Source: Chara braunii
Lineage: Eukaryota > Streptophyta > Charophyceae > Charales > Characeae
Assembly: GCA_003427395.1 (NCBI GenBank)
Contig: BFEA01000113.1
Location: forward strand, 2,612,832-2,654,218
DNA length: 41,387 nucleotides
Direction of reading: 5' to 3'
Shown here one piece after another: positions 26,319-37,187 of the stretch. Made by a program: the position numbers and the translations under genes. Under the pieces are notes generated by a model. It made no database searches, was not told the origin of the DNA, and worked only from the letters and a program-made list of their open reading frames with translations. Within the stretch, counting starts at the first letter, position 1, and each line of letters begins with the position of its first letter.

Positions 26319-28580
26319 ACTGTTGGACGAAGTCCTCAGTCTCCTTCGGCAACACAAGTTCAAGATCAACGGGGAGAAATGCGAGTTTGGTCGCACCCGG
26401 ATCTTGTACTTGGGTCATGAGATTTCCACGGAGGGTTTGAAGCCCGATCACGCGAAGGTGCCGAGCATCCGTGACTGGCTGTGTCCTCAGTCTGTGACTG
26501 AGATGAGGTCCTTCTTAGGGATGACCGGCTACTATCGCAATTTTGTGAAGAACTATAGCATAGTTGCCGCCCCCTTGACGGACCTGACCCGCCTTGATAT
26601 CCCATGGGAGTGGACAGACAGGTGTGAGGCTGCTTTCAAACATCTGAAGCATACGTTGACACACCATGAGATCTTGAAGCTACCAGATCATGATAAGCCG
26701 TTTATAGTCACCACGAATGCTAACCAATATGGCATAGGCGCCGTGCTCGCGCAGCAGGAGGGGCCAAAGTTGAGGCCAGTCGAGTACATGTCAAAAAAGA
26801 TGCCCTCTCAAACGTTGGCCAAGTCCACCTATGAGAAGGAGCTCTATCCGATCTACAAGGCGCTCACCCACTGGAGGCATTATCTCCTTGGGAGGTTCTT
26901 CTACGTCAGGACTAATCATCAAACCCTAAAGTGGATGAGAACCCAGCCTGTGCTCTCCGATGCGCTGAAACGCTGGATCGAAGTCATTGAGCAGTATGAC
27001 TTTGAGCCCCAGTACATCAAAGGTGAGTACAACAAGGTTGCTGATGCACTGTCTCGTAGGCCAGACTTCTCTGGTGCGCTGATCACTGAGTTCGGGCTTG
27101 CGGACGATGTCACTCGCTCTATGGTGGAAGCCTATTGCGAGGATCAGTTCATGGCTGAGGTCATACGCAGACTCGAGGCGAAGGACAAGGTGACTTCAGT
27201 TGAGTTTGAGTTGGTCAACGGACTGCTGTTCCATGAGAAGGAAGGGAATAAACGTCTGTGTGTGCCGGATGGACAGTCTTTGCATAGTTTATTTACAGGT
27301 GAGTGTCATGATGCCACCAGACATTTTGGCTACAAAAAGACAGCAGCCAATCTGCTACAGCAGTTTTGGTGGCCCACGATGATGAAAGACGCTAAGCTGT
27401 ACGCGGAGACCTTTCAGGTTTGTCAGAGGGACAAGCCACGGACACGAACTCGTCTTGCGCTTTTGAATCCCCTTCTAATTCCGAAAAGGCCTGGTGAGAG
27501 CCTGTCCATGGACTCCGTGGATACGCTGGTCACCAACAAGAGCGGAATGTGCTACATCTATGTCATTGTGGATAGGTTTAGTAAATACGCTAAGGTAGTC
27601 GCAATGCCTGAAACAGCTAAAATTGGGTAGATGATCAAGCTGTTCAAAGAAAACTGGGTCAAAGATTTCGGACTGCCTAAGTCTATAGTTAGTGACCGGG
27701 ATGTGCGATTCACCAGTGAACTGTGGAAAGCTGCAGCTGCAGAACAAGGCACGCAGTTGCAAATGACATCAGGCAATCACCCAGAGGCAAATGGGCAGAG
27801 AGAGCAGTTGAACCGCGCTGTACAACACCTGCTGAGGCATTACATCAAGCCAAATCAGGTCGACTGGGATGAGAAACTTGCTCTCATCGCCAGCCTGTAC
27901 AACAATGTTGTGCACAGCGCTACGGGAGTGAGCCCGAATAGCTTCCTACTGACTTTCAAGCCTAGACTGCCTTTGGACTTCCTACTACCTGAGAATCAGC
28001 CATCTGCTGCACCCGGGACCTTTTGCCTGACGCAGCAGGCTGTTGAGCAGATGCGTAAAGCACAGGCGTTGATGATAGAGTCAGAGAAGAAACACCGCCG
28101 CCCATCTACCATCCAGGTAGGAGAGGGAGTCTGGGTTAAGTCCTCAGAACTGGGACAAGAGCACGGGATCTCCCACAAGCTCATGCCACAGTACTTTCGA
28201 CCATGGGAGGTTCTGGATGTTGTTGGGGATGAACCAGATGGCCCTTCTTATGTTATTTGCATCCCTGGTCACCTATGCATTTACCCTGTTTTCCACGCCC
28301 CCAAGCTTGCACCTTTTGAAGAAACTGATCAGTTTCCCTCTCGTCGCTCTATGCTGCCACCAACCATGGATGGAGAGGTCGGCATCGACGACATCTTTGA
28401 TCACAGGGAAAATGCCAGTTTCAAGACCGACAGGCAGAGGACGTCCTCCAAAACCGAAGCTGCAGTACCGAGTTCGGTTCAGCCATCACACTGATCACAC
28501 GGGACTAACTGATGCAGACCGCTCCACAGGTAGTCGCTCACTATGATAAGTCTCTGCAGAAGGGAAAGCCCCAGATTATC
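26319..28580 (+). pseudogene. pol of element B: RT thumb, RNase H, integrase
   Basis: One frame from 26323 to a TAG at 27628-27630, continuing in the same frame to 28494. Contents: RT thumb with FLGMTGYYRNFVKN; RNase H with TTNANQYGIGAVLAQ (the usual first catalytic Asp reads Asn), KELYPIYKALTHWRHYLLGR and YNKVADALSRRPD; integrase HHCC region where the first Cys reads Phe (ETFQVCQRDK); the core with SMDSVDTL, IVSDRD and the Glu block NHPEANGQREQLN; LYNNVVHSATGVSP; and a C-terminal SYVICIPGHL. A frameshift and small deletion spoil the chromodomain-like tail after about 28410. Better preserved than A, but it lacks the RT catalytic YLDD and has a premature stop. Confidence 0.92.
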
Positions 28581-28589
28581 GAAGACTAA

Positions 28590-29612
28590 TGCCAGGCACA
28601 GGGCCTCGATATGCCCTACAGGGCCTATTTTCAACACAGTCGGCCGCCCTAAGTGAAGGCAGGCACAACCGAGGCCTACAGGCCATTTTGGGGTCACCAC
28701 GCAACTGCGGAAATTCAGGCAGTTGCGCAGCGCCAGTTGGTTGGAAGCGCCCAGACCCAGGCNCTACAGGCCATTTTGGGGTCACCACGCAACTGCGGAA
28801 ATTCAGGCAGTTGCGCAGCGCCAGTTGGTTGGAAGCGCCCAGACCCAGGCTGCCTTTCACTGTATGTAACTGAGGCAGGCCCTGGGACGGATACACAACG
28901 TGGACCGAACAAAGGCTGAGGGCAGTTGGGTGCTGGCAACCACCACAGACCCTGGGCCTGTTTACTTCGGACTGAGGCTCAGCCTCGTGGGGCCTACCGG
29001 AAGCTTCTGGGCCAGGGCCCAGTACCGCATTACTGCACGCAACAGCGGGCCACTTCGATATAGGGAAGGGCCTGCCTACGCATTGGGCATTCGGGCACTG
29101 GCTGCATGCTGCGAAAGCGCTGCTGCGCTATTGCTGGCCAGCGCTCACGCGCTCATGGGAGAGCTGGGAGGAGCAGGCAGCCATAGCCAAGCTGCGCTGC
29201 TGTATGCTAGATGGGGCGCATGGTGGTCCTTGGGTGCATGTGGCATCTGTGTGTTGGGGATCGAGGTTGTGAGTGATACGAGAGACATACCTGGTGCTTG
29301 AGGCAACGACATTGACCGAGATCTGCTCATACTTTGGGGAGCTGTTGACGTCATCGGGGGCATTGTAGATTAAACTAGATAGGCTCTGCCATCTGTAGTC
29401 TGGGCGCCGAGCGCCAGATAAGATATCGACATTGGTTCTTCGTTGATGATGATGAGACTATTCCAGCATTGTCAATTATGAGCTTTCGCTGTGTTCTTAT
29501 TTGGTGGAGCTCGTTTTGCAATTCTGCTATTGGTTCGAGGTCACGACTATCTGGTCTCATGTGTATAATGCTGTTTGATTTCTGAAGTTCACTATCGCTC
29601 ATTTTCATTGCA
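28590..29612 (+). repeat. 3' LTR of element B
   Basis: Begins TGCCAGGCACAGGG directly after the pol remnant and ends TTTTCATTGCA. It is longer than the 5' LTR by 87 bases plus one N because of the duplication at 28676-28850. Confidence 0.88.
28676..28850. repeat. 87-bp exact duplication around a single N (assembly gap)
   Basis: 28676-28762 and 28764-28850 are identical, separated only by N at 28763. The 5' LTR has one copy. This is the signature of two contig ends that overlap but were joined by a placeholder base. Confidence 0.9.
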
Positions 29613-30434
29613 ATATCATCATGCAGTTGATTAACAATTAGTTTTTGTTTGTTTTGGCTGGACCGCACATCATTATGGTTCTTTTCCATCCAAAATTCCA
29701 AATTAACTGCTGCTCCAACTATGAGAATCCTATCTTCCCTACTTTATCTTTTTTTGCTTTTTAATTCTTCATTGCATGGGAGACAACATCACTGATTGCG
29801 CGCCTCCAAGGACTAAACAGAGGATAAGTGGGATAAGAGAGAGAGAGTGAGAGTAATAAGATGATGGGAAGGAGGACAACAATGTTCTCAGGATCATGGA
29901 GAGAAGTGGATCGGGCACGCAGTCTGTTGACCCCATAGGATCAAGTGTACAACCTGCAGATCCCCTAGGAAGATTTATTAGGAAAACAGGTTGAGATCTC
30001 AAAGCCACTGAAGAACAGCAAAGAGACAAAAAAGGGAGAAAAGCAGGAGAAGAGGTCAATTTGGCAGAAAGAGCAGACCTGACTGCTATGGAGGCCACAG
30101 AGGCAAAGACTGGTCCATAATGTAAAGTTTCGAGCCATGGCTGCATTTTTAATGCCGTGCCGCACCGAACTCCAAAACTGATGTAGCTGACCTCAAGCAA
30201 AGTCTCGGAGCAGCAACAGCAAATAGCTGATCTGTTAAATGGTTAAATAACCAGTACTCTGCCCCATCCTTCCAAGATTTAGTTTGTGGCTCATTCCCAG
30301 ATTTTTGGGGCTCGGGGAAGGCCCGTAGTGCAACCGGGAAGGAATCTGATGGGCCCAACGGAAAAGATAAAATGGACTATTGGTCTTCAAGAATGTCTGC
30401 GCATGTGGAAACACATGCACAGAAAAGACACTGG

Positions 30435-30472
<38 letters not shown>
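30435..30472 (+). repeat. A38 homopolymer
   Basis: An uninterrupted poly(A) of 38. It could be the tail of an old retroposon, but no recognisable body precedes it. Confidence 0.9.
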
Positions 30473-30474
<2 letters not shown>

Positions 30475-30713
30475 GGACTGGCCTGGATGTGGAACAGTAG
30501 TACTTCCCTAAATTCATATTACTGCAATTACAACCAGGCCTGGATGAATCAAATGACAATCCCGTCCAGAGCATAAAAGAAAAAGTCCTGCTGTGAGTCT
30601 GGCCTCACTGCTGTCTGTGCCCACCTCCTTGACGTGAGAGGCAGCCACTGAAGCAGACAGAATCTCAGCCCATATCCTTTTAGGGAATACTCACGCTAAC
30701 ATTTGTGGACCTC

Positions 30714-30809
30714 AAGGTGGATGATGCAAACACAAAGACTGCAATTGACTTGTTCAAATCATAAGGTGGATGATGCAAACACAAAGACTGCAATTGACTT
30801 GTTCAAATC
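30714..30809. repeat. Tandem duplication, period 49 bp
   Basis: Exact 47-bp copies at 30714-30760 and 30763-30809, separated by 'at'. Confidence 0.9.
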
Positions 30810-31202
30810 GTACTTGCGGCGCACTTCTGCGGTACGCCGTGCGGCATTTTACTATTCAGTGTGCTGAGTTCAAAACAAACTTTACTTTATAATAATGAAG
30901 AAATTCTAGTAGCTTTTAGTTTTGTGGCTTTTGTTTCATTTACTCAAAAAACTTGGCGAAACCTTCAAGGCTACTTCTGAAGCAAGAAGCGAATCTGTTG
31001 TTCGGAATTACAATTCATGAGTTCTCAAGAGGCTCTGCTGTCAGAGTTCTTGAAACAACATGAATTATGTAGTATTAGTTTGCCTTCAAGTACGCAAATG
31101 ATTGGAGAATCATGTATAAATGATATGATTACGCGGTGCGCGTGCGCCATGCGCAAATTAATGATGTGGAGCAGATGCGCTCTTTTTTTTGGCGTATACA
31201 GG

Positions 31203-31203
<1 letters not shown>

Positions 31204-31256
<53 letters not shown>
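31204..31256. repeat. (GA)n microsatellite abutting an LTR
   Basis: An uninterrupted GA run ends exactly at the first base of the LTR of element C (31257). Confidence 0.95.
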
Positions 31257-31259
<3 letters not shown>

Positions 31260-32202
31260 GAGGCTCAAGGCCTCAATCTTCCCTACTGAGCCCTATTTTC
31301 TGTACAGTCGGCCGCCCTAAGTGAAGGCAGGCTCGACCCAGGGACTACAGGCCTAATTTTGGGGTCATCACGCAACTGGGTAAATTCAGGCAGTTGCGCA
31401 GCACCAGTTGGTTGAGAGTGCCCATGCCCAGGCTGCCTATTTCGAATTTAACTGAGGCAGGCCCTGGGCCAGATTCGCAACATGGACCGAACACAGGCCG
31501 CGGGTAGTTGGACATGGGCAACCACCACAGGCCCAGGGCCTGTTTCGTTTGGACTGGGGCTCAGCCTCTCTGGGCCTACCGGAAGCTTCTGGGCAGGGGC
31601 CCAGCACAGCCAGGCTGCATGCAAGCAGGCAGGCCATTTCCATTTAGGAAAGTGCCTGCCCAGACATTCAGCATTCGGGCACTGCCTGCACGCTGCGCAA
31701 GCGCTGCTGCACTAACGCTGGCCAGCGCTCACGGGCGAGCTGGAAGGAGCAGGCAGCCATAGCCGAGCTGCGCTGATGTATGCTGGATGGGGCGCATGGT
31801 GGTTCTTGGGTGCATGTGCCATCTGTGAGCTGGGGATCGAGGTCATGAAGTGAGGCGAGAGACAAACCTGGTGCTCGAGGCCAACGACATTGGGCGAGAT
31901 CTGCTCGTACTTCGGGGAGCTGTTGACATCATCAGCGGCATTGTAGATAGGCTAGATAGGATCTGCCATTTGTAGTCTGGGCCGAGCGCCAGATAGGATG
32001 TCGACATTGGTTCTTTGTTGATGATGATGAGACTATTTCAACATTGTCACTTGTGAGCTTTTGGTTCAATTCTGCTTTTGGTTCAAGGACTATCTGCTCT
32101 CACGTGCATGATGCAATTCTGCTTTTGGTTCAAGGACTATCTGCTCTCACGTGCATGATGCTGTTTGGTTTCTGAAGTTCGCTATCACTCATTTTCCTTG
32201 CA
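31257..32202 (+). repeat. 5' LTR of element C
   Basis: Begins TGCGAGGCTCAAGG and ends TTTTCCTTGCA. It carries a private exact tandem duplication (32067-32113 and 32114-32160, 47 bp). Confidence 0.88.
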
Positions 32203-32205
32203 ATT

Positions 32206-32217
32206 TGGTATCAGAGC
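32206..32217 (+). promoter_or_regulatory. Primer-binding site of element C
   Basis: TGGTATCAGAGC is a perfect 12-base complement to the 3' end of plant initiator tRNA-Met, three bases after the LTR. Confidence 0.9.
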
Positions 32218-33570
32218 TGTGGTAAGGTGCACTCATCTGGCGCTTTTCTTCTGCCTATGTGGTACATGCATGTGGTCTGCTAAGCGAGTGGCCGTGGAGA
32301 GTGTGTAGTGAGGAGGGCGAAGGCAAGCAGGCAACCCAGGTGGAGAGGGAATCGCCAGGAAAGCTAAGGGGTGATTATTGGGTGTTCGCAGTGTGATGAG
32401 AACTATCTGATGTGCGATTGATGCTGAGGTGGAACGGCGGTGTAATGCTGGTCGTGCCGAAGCAGCGATTGGTCATCACAGTCGGCATCAGATCATCTGG
32501 TGAAAATATCTGCGGTTGGGGGCAGCAATTTTGAGGTACGTTGCAACTAACCTTATCTACCCTCTTCGACACTTCTTACCGTGAGGATGTGTGTTCTGTC
32601 TTGAGAGTCCTCTCATGTGAGGAGTCGAGTGCGCTCAACCTTGAGAGTCGTCAGCCTTCACCTGGAGCATCTGGAAGGAGAGGGCGGAGCTATCTGAAGG
32701 GCCCTGGACGAAGCACTGGGTCACGGTCACCATGCCAACGCACCGGGAGTAGAGCACGCATGCTTTGCTGCTTTGTCCTTTGTCTGCTCGCTGCGCTATA
32801 GATGGGTTCTGAGGGGCAGGGCAGCCCTATGGGAGATACGAGTACCGGACGTCTATAGATAAATATTGGCGGCAACCTTCCATTGGCTGTGATTGTCGTC
32901 CTGTTTGCGACATTAAATAATTCCTGAAGACTTCGGGGGCCGTCCATAAAAACGCCTCCTGATCAGCCAATCGGTCGGTGCAAGGCTCGCTGCACACGAG
33001 GATAAATATTGTGCAGGGCTGGCCAGAACAGCAGGACTCGGGGCACAGGGGTGGGCCGTGTGCACACCTTTAGACTTGCACGCTGTTCCTGATTGCTCAG
33101 GGACGTTGACGACAAGAGACATTAAGGAAGAACTGAGGGGGGGGGTAGATTCCACGTGATACGCTTGGGAAAGATTCCACTCTGCAAACAGCCAATCAAA
33201 TGATTCTATTTTTAATTTTTGATTAGTTAGATGTACAGCCATTAACATCTGACAGACAGCATAGTTAGAACTGTTCTCTGTTCATTGTGCTTTCTGTTTG
33301 TGAACTAGTCAAAGCAGAAATAGTCTCGTTTGTAGGAATCTGTACTTCCCTGTTGGACCCAAATGTATATACTCTGATTTAGCCACTGATTAATTATTTA
33401 AATATTTTAAATCGGTCTGTGCACTACGCTGCAGTAGGCATCGGAGAGTGACCTGGTGCAGATTGTGTACAGTTCTGTAGCTTATGAGCGACAGGGATAC
33501 CACTAGCGAGGACGACACGATCTTGTGATCGGCTAGACGCCCGATAGCCCACTTGGCCTTAGGACCAGAG
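32218..33570 (+). other. Untranslated leader of element C
   Basis: No gene recognised. Colinear with the leader of B up to 'ggataccact' (33505), after which C continues toward gag while B jumps into RT. Confidence 0.65.
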
Positions 33571-33571
33571 G

Positions 33572-35350
33572 GTGACAGGTTACTGTTCAGCCAGCTTAGG
33601 AAGAGGCAGCAGCAGCAGCGGAGAGCTAGGGCAGCAGAGGCCAGCAGGTCGTTCGCAAGCGAAGCCACTGCTTGAGGCCAGCAGGGCGTTCGCAAGTGAA
33701 GCCGCTGCTTCAGCAGCCATGGCAACTGCTGTGCAGCAGAGTTCCCAGGCCCGCAGTTCAGGAACCGTAGGGGCAACGATTGCACAGACCTTGAGTCAGT
33801 CCACTGGCGTTATGGCAAGCCAGCCAATAGTGTTGACCCCTGAAGAGGTCGCCATACAGCAGGCAGCGCTGCAAGTGGCCAGCTATAGAAGGCTCTAGGA
33901 GAGATAAAGGCAGAGAAGGAGAGGATGATTAGAAGAAGAGCCAGGTTACAGTGGAGACAAGCGGACGTTAGTGAGTTAGAGGGAACGGATCTGACGCGCA
34001 TGGATGATGATGTGACGACTCTGCGTGTAGTCCTGCTAGATGTACTAGAAATGCAGGACCACCAGACGGCTCTCTTACAGGACATCCAGCAGAGTCTGGC
34101 TGTATTGGTCGGGCGAGCGCAGCCAGCTCCATCGTCGTCAAGGCCTGGTGCCTGGCCCATTGTACATCCTCCTCCTTTTGTCCCACCGGTGCCTGGGGTA
34201 TCCCCATATGTCTCTCCAGCATCGGCCCAAGCCGCTTCCCTAGGTATGCCGCTAACAGGAGGGTTCTCAGCAGGTCCTAGTGTGCAGGTTCCTGTACAGT
34301 AAGTGTATTCCTTACCTCCATCGCAGGTTGCCGTAACCGGGCAGCCTGCTGTCTCGCAGCCTGCACAGCCGCAGGGTACACAGCCCCAGCAGCAGCTAGT
34401 GCAGCAGCCTAGTCCCCACGGTCCACAGCCTGGAGTGGGACAGGTACCGAGACAAAGTCAGTGGATTCGAAAGACGGCCATCGCCTCTCCCAAACCTTTT
34501 TCAGGGGACAAGGGGGGCGAAGACCTCGACACATGGTTGAGGTCAGTGCCAATCTATGTCAAGTGTAAATTGACCTTGCCACACGAGGAAGTTTGCTTGT
34601 AGCTGCCTCCTATTTAGAGGGGAGTGCAGCAAGATGGTTGAGTGGTTTAGTGCAGTTAAAGTTGGTGGAAGATAGGTGGCATGATCCTCAGGAGGCCCAA
34701 GAGGCCACTGATGCCATCCTGCCTCTCAACAACAGGCAGTTCAAGTCAGTACAGGAGGCCACGGACGCAGTAGAGCGTCTGATCTGTGTTCCTGGAGTGC
34801 GCTATGACCCCCAGGTTTTACTCACCCCATACCTGAGATATTTTCCTTTGCCTCTCAAGAACCAGTTGGCAAGTGAGGCCAACATGAATACGCACAACTT
34901 TCCCTCGTTCAGCAAGAAGGCCTTAGACCTAGAGGCAAAGATAGGGCATGGACAGACACCCACGACGGACGGTAGGAAGAAGGCACTGCCTCCCAACTGG
35001 AAGGCGATAGGCCGGATAATGTTCGTCGATAACGATGGTTCAACCATCGAGTTAGCAGACGACTTCCCGGTGGGAGTGGGTTCACAAGCGGGCAGCGTAG
35101 AAGTTTCAGGGGGTGGAATAGTCCCTGCATCTGTCCATAAAGGTAAGGCGACCGGTANACGCCGNGGAGGTTCCCGGTCTAGGAGTCAAGTTGACCCTAA
35201 CGCTCCTCCATGGGAGAAAGCGGGTCTCACGGAGGACGTGTGGAGAGACCGGTATACTAGGCAGGCCTGTATTCGTTGTGGTTAATATGGCCACAACCGA
35301 TTCAAGTGCCGCAAACACAAGGTGACCGAGAAGATCCCGCCTACGATGGA
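33572..35350 (+). pseudogene. gag of element C (frameshifted, stops)
   Basis: N-terminal Ala/Gln/Ser-rich segment (MATAVQQSSQARSSGTVGAT from about 33719; VLTPEEVAIQQAALQVASY), a frame change near 33890, then RLQWRQADVSELEG and a Pro/Gln-rich linker. A TAA at 34300-34302 falls where A has TCA. The capsid core has TLPHEEV, AASYLEGSAARWLSG, VEDRWHDPQEAQ and SFSKKALDLEAKIGHG. A frameshift lies near 34593, and a deletion of about 20 residues removes what in A reads GYGHDFRAWAAHQKLEDFL. The zinc knuckle is interrupted by TAA (CIRCG, stop, YGHNRFKC). Two ambiguous bases occur at 35158 and 35165. Nucleic-acid-binding structural precursor in active relatives. Confidence 0.85.
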
Positions 35351-35760
35351 GGAGAATTTGGGTGGAGGAAGACTATGCTACCGTATTGCAACAGTTTGTG
35401 CGACAAGCAATGAAGGAAGATGTGATTACCTACGCGAGAACCTGTCTTGTTTGTTAGTGATATAAGTCATCCCAACAAAACCCTTTGGGACAGCTAAGAC
35501 CATTTCCTATTCCCAATGGACCAAGTGAGTCCATCTCCATGTACTTCAAAAGTAAACAATCTAGTCATGGTCATTGTTGATAGATTTTTAAAGTGTGAGA
35601 TGTTCATTCCTCTACGGGCTGAAGCAAAACATACCATGGTCATTGTTGATATATTTTTGAAGTATGAGATGTTCATTCCTCTACGGGTGAAGCAAAACAG
35701 ACCTAGGAATGAAGCAGATACTGCGTGTGCGTGTGAACAAGTTGCTGGTAGATACAGATG
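35350..35760 (+). pseudogene. Integrase fragment of another Gypsy family
   Basis: Short frames read YARTCLVC (second half of the integrase zinc site), then QNPLGQLRPFPIPNGPSESI, and MVIVDRFLKCEMFIPLR, the typical zinc-finger-to-core junction containing the first catalytic region. Stops and frame changes break it. A 69-bp tandem duplication (35566-35634 and 35635-35702) repeats the VIVD..L.YEMFIPLR segment. Confidence 0.75.
35566..35702. repeat. 69-bp tandem duplication inside integrase fragment
   Basis: Both copies read 'catggtcattgttgata.att' and 'gagatgttcattcctctacg'. The translated repeat is visible twice in the same frame. Confidence 0.85.
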
Positions 35761-35764
35761 ATCG

Positions 35765-35940
35765 GGAGGGAATCTTTGCCAGGCACTGGGTGCCATAGCC
35801 ATTCAAGATATGCTTGAATCCGATCTGTGTTCCTGGCCACGTTCTAATTTCTGAGCTTTGTGTGGGCGCACTGTGCCAGTTCGTGCTTGTTATCTGTTTG
35901 CATGCATTGTTGGAAGCGAGTTGCAACAAGTCTGATTACA
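35765..35940 (+). repeat. LTR end of family D
   Basis: Aligns with the last 170 bp of the repeat in the FAB1 intron (to 16505). It ends GATTACA, two bases before GGTATCAGAGC. The 5' boundary is not determined; it follows directly on the integrase fragment, so this could also be a 3' LTR with a coincidental second element. Confidence 0.55.
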
Positions 35941-35942
35941 CA

Positions 35943-35953
35943 GGTATCAGAGC
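35943..35953 (+). promoter_or_regulatory. Primer-binding site of family D
   Basis: GGTATCAGAGC is an 11-base match to the initiator tRNA-Met complement, right after the LTR end. Confidence 0.7.
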
Positions 35954-36488
35954 AGGTGTCGTCCCCATCGTTGTCCAAAGCTGATCGCCATCGTTGTCGC
36001 CATCATCGTAGTAGCTGATTGCCATTGTCGTCACTGCCACCGATCGAAAGGGGGTGCCCACCCGCCAGATCGCACGACCTCGTGCGCCGTTGCTCCCCGC
36101 GCACCCGCTGCTAATTGTGTGTGTCCATGTGCCGCTGCCATCCACGCACGCTCCCGCTGCTTTGCGCGCACCCATGATTAAACACGCACACTCGCTGCCA
36201 TTTGCGCGCGACTATCGCAAATCGCGTGCATTTGTGCGCTTGCTGCCATCCACGCACGCCGTTGTTTTCGCAGCCCGCTGCCATTCGCACACGCCGTTGT
36301 TCTATGCGCGCCCATTGCTCCTTATGCACCGCTGTTATCCTTGTATACCCATCGGTCCGCACGCTCCGCCGCCATTTGCGCCGCCATCACCGAATAGTGG
36401 AAGAGGAAGGCCACCATCGCCACGAGGGGGAAACCGTCGCGCGCCTTGAAGAACATAAAGAAGACGACAAGGGCGCGCGCGCGCGCGC

Positions 36489-36555
<67 letters not shown>

Positions 36556-36799
36556 TGGAGTGAAGGCTTACAAATGGAGGACGAGGGCGGCCATAGCCGC
36601 CGAGCTCGGAGTGGAAGAAGAAGAAGACCACAATGTAAACAAAAGTGATCACGAAGAAGGCGAGGGAGAGAAGGAATGAGGAAGGAGAGACGAAAGAGAG
36701 AGAGAGGGAAACCATACTGAAGGTTGGTGAGGAAGAAGACAAAGGGGAGAAAGAAGAGGGTTGACAAAGAAGAAGGTCGACGGCCATACCTAGGAGGGC
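35954..36799. other. Degenerate GC-rich repeats and microsatellites, no gene
   Basis: 36050-36370 is a degenerate short-period repeat built on words such as 'cgctgccat', 'gcgcgc' and 'cgcacgc'. Next come (GC)n at 36473-36488 and (GA)n at 36491-36550, then purine-rich DNA to about 36780. Open frames here follow the composition. Confidence 0.6.
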
Positions 36800-36805
36800 A
36801 AATGG

Positions 36806-36860
36806 TTGACCGATGAAGTTTGACCAGCATTGACCAAGACCGTTGACCACGTTGTTGACC
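36806..36860 (+). promoter_or_regulatory. Cluster of five TTGACC motifs
   Basis: TTGACC occurs at 36806, 36820, 36830, 36843 and 36855, all on the plus strand, within 55 bp. TTGACC/T is the W-box core bound by WRKY factors in the plant lineage. It may be a regulatory array of a retroelement or simply a decayed tandem repeat with a 10-14 bp period. Confidence 0.4.
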
Positions 36861-37187
36861 AAGCTAGAGGGTGGTATAATCTCTCCAAGCCTTGGCCCAT
36901 CCCCTTGCCCTATGGATGTGCACATAACCTTGGTACTTGCTTAAGCATCTGTTTGTCTCTTCTTTCTGCATTGAGTCACTTTTGTCTAGGTGATAGCTTC
37001 TGTGAATGTGGTCATAAAGTTGTGGTGACCAAACCTACACGGGATTCAGTAGGGCTAAGGCTACCTTTGACGACTGACAACTTGGGGACAAGACCCCCAA
37101 GGGTCGGTACAGACCAGCAGGTTGCTCAGTGTGGCGCGGTAGGCCCGAACTCCGAGCTGTAGGCTGCGCATCCAACTGTCATGTCGT

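Larger units (their letters stand above)
24117..29612 (+). mobile_element. Ty3/Gypsy LTR retrotransposon B (internally deleted)
   Basis: Same family as A and C. It has two LTRs (24117-25052 and 28590-29612), a primer-binding site (25056-25067), a 1.25-kb leader and then pol starting within the reverse transcriptase thumb. Gag, protease and the RT active site are missing: the leader's 'gacagggataccact' (also at 33490 in C, where it is followed by the normal path into gag) is fused at about 26318 to 'ggacgaagtcctcagtc' of RT. Flanks show ATAT at 24113-24116 and 29613-29616, a candidate 4-bp target duplication. The LTRs are about 96 percent identical over the 330 bases I compared. The polypurine tract is lost. 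Confidence 0.9.
29613..31203. other. Spacer between elements B and C, no gene recognised
   Basis: It contains a 38-base A run (30435-30472) and a 49-bp-period tandem duplication (30714-30760 and 30763-30809, 'aaggtggatgatgcaaacac'). Around 30813-30844 is a GC-rich fold-back patch ('tgcggcgcac...gtgcggc'). Several short frames of up to about 140 codons show no family similarity. Confidence 0.5.
31257..35350 (+). mobile_element. Ty3/Gypsy LTR retrotransposon C (5' half only)
   Basis: Same family as A and B. LTR 31257-32202, primer-binding site 32206-32217, leader to about 33570, then gag as far as the zinc knuckle and about 40 bases beyond (35350). Similarity to the family then stops and an integrase fragment of a different Gypsy family follows. 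No 3' LTR of this family is found to the right. Complementary to B: C retains what B deleted. Confidence 0.88.

Noticed and set aside
31017..31289. 90-codon frame crossing the (GA)n tract into the LTR
   Set aside because: Its second half is translated microsatellite and LTR; the first half has no similarity and no context.
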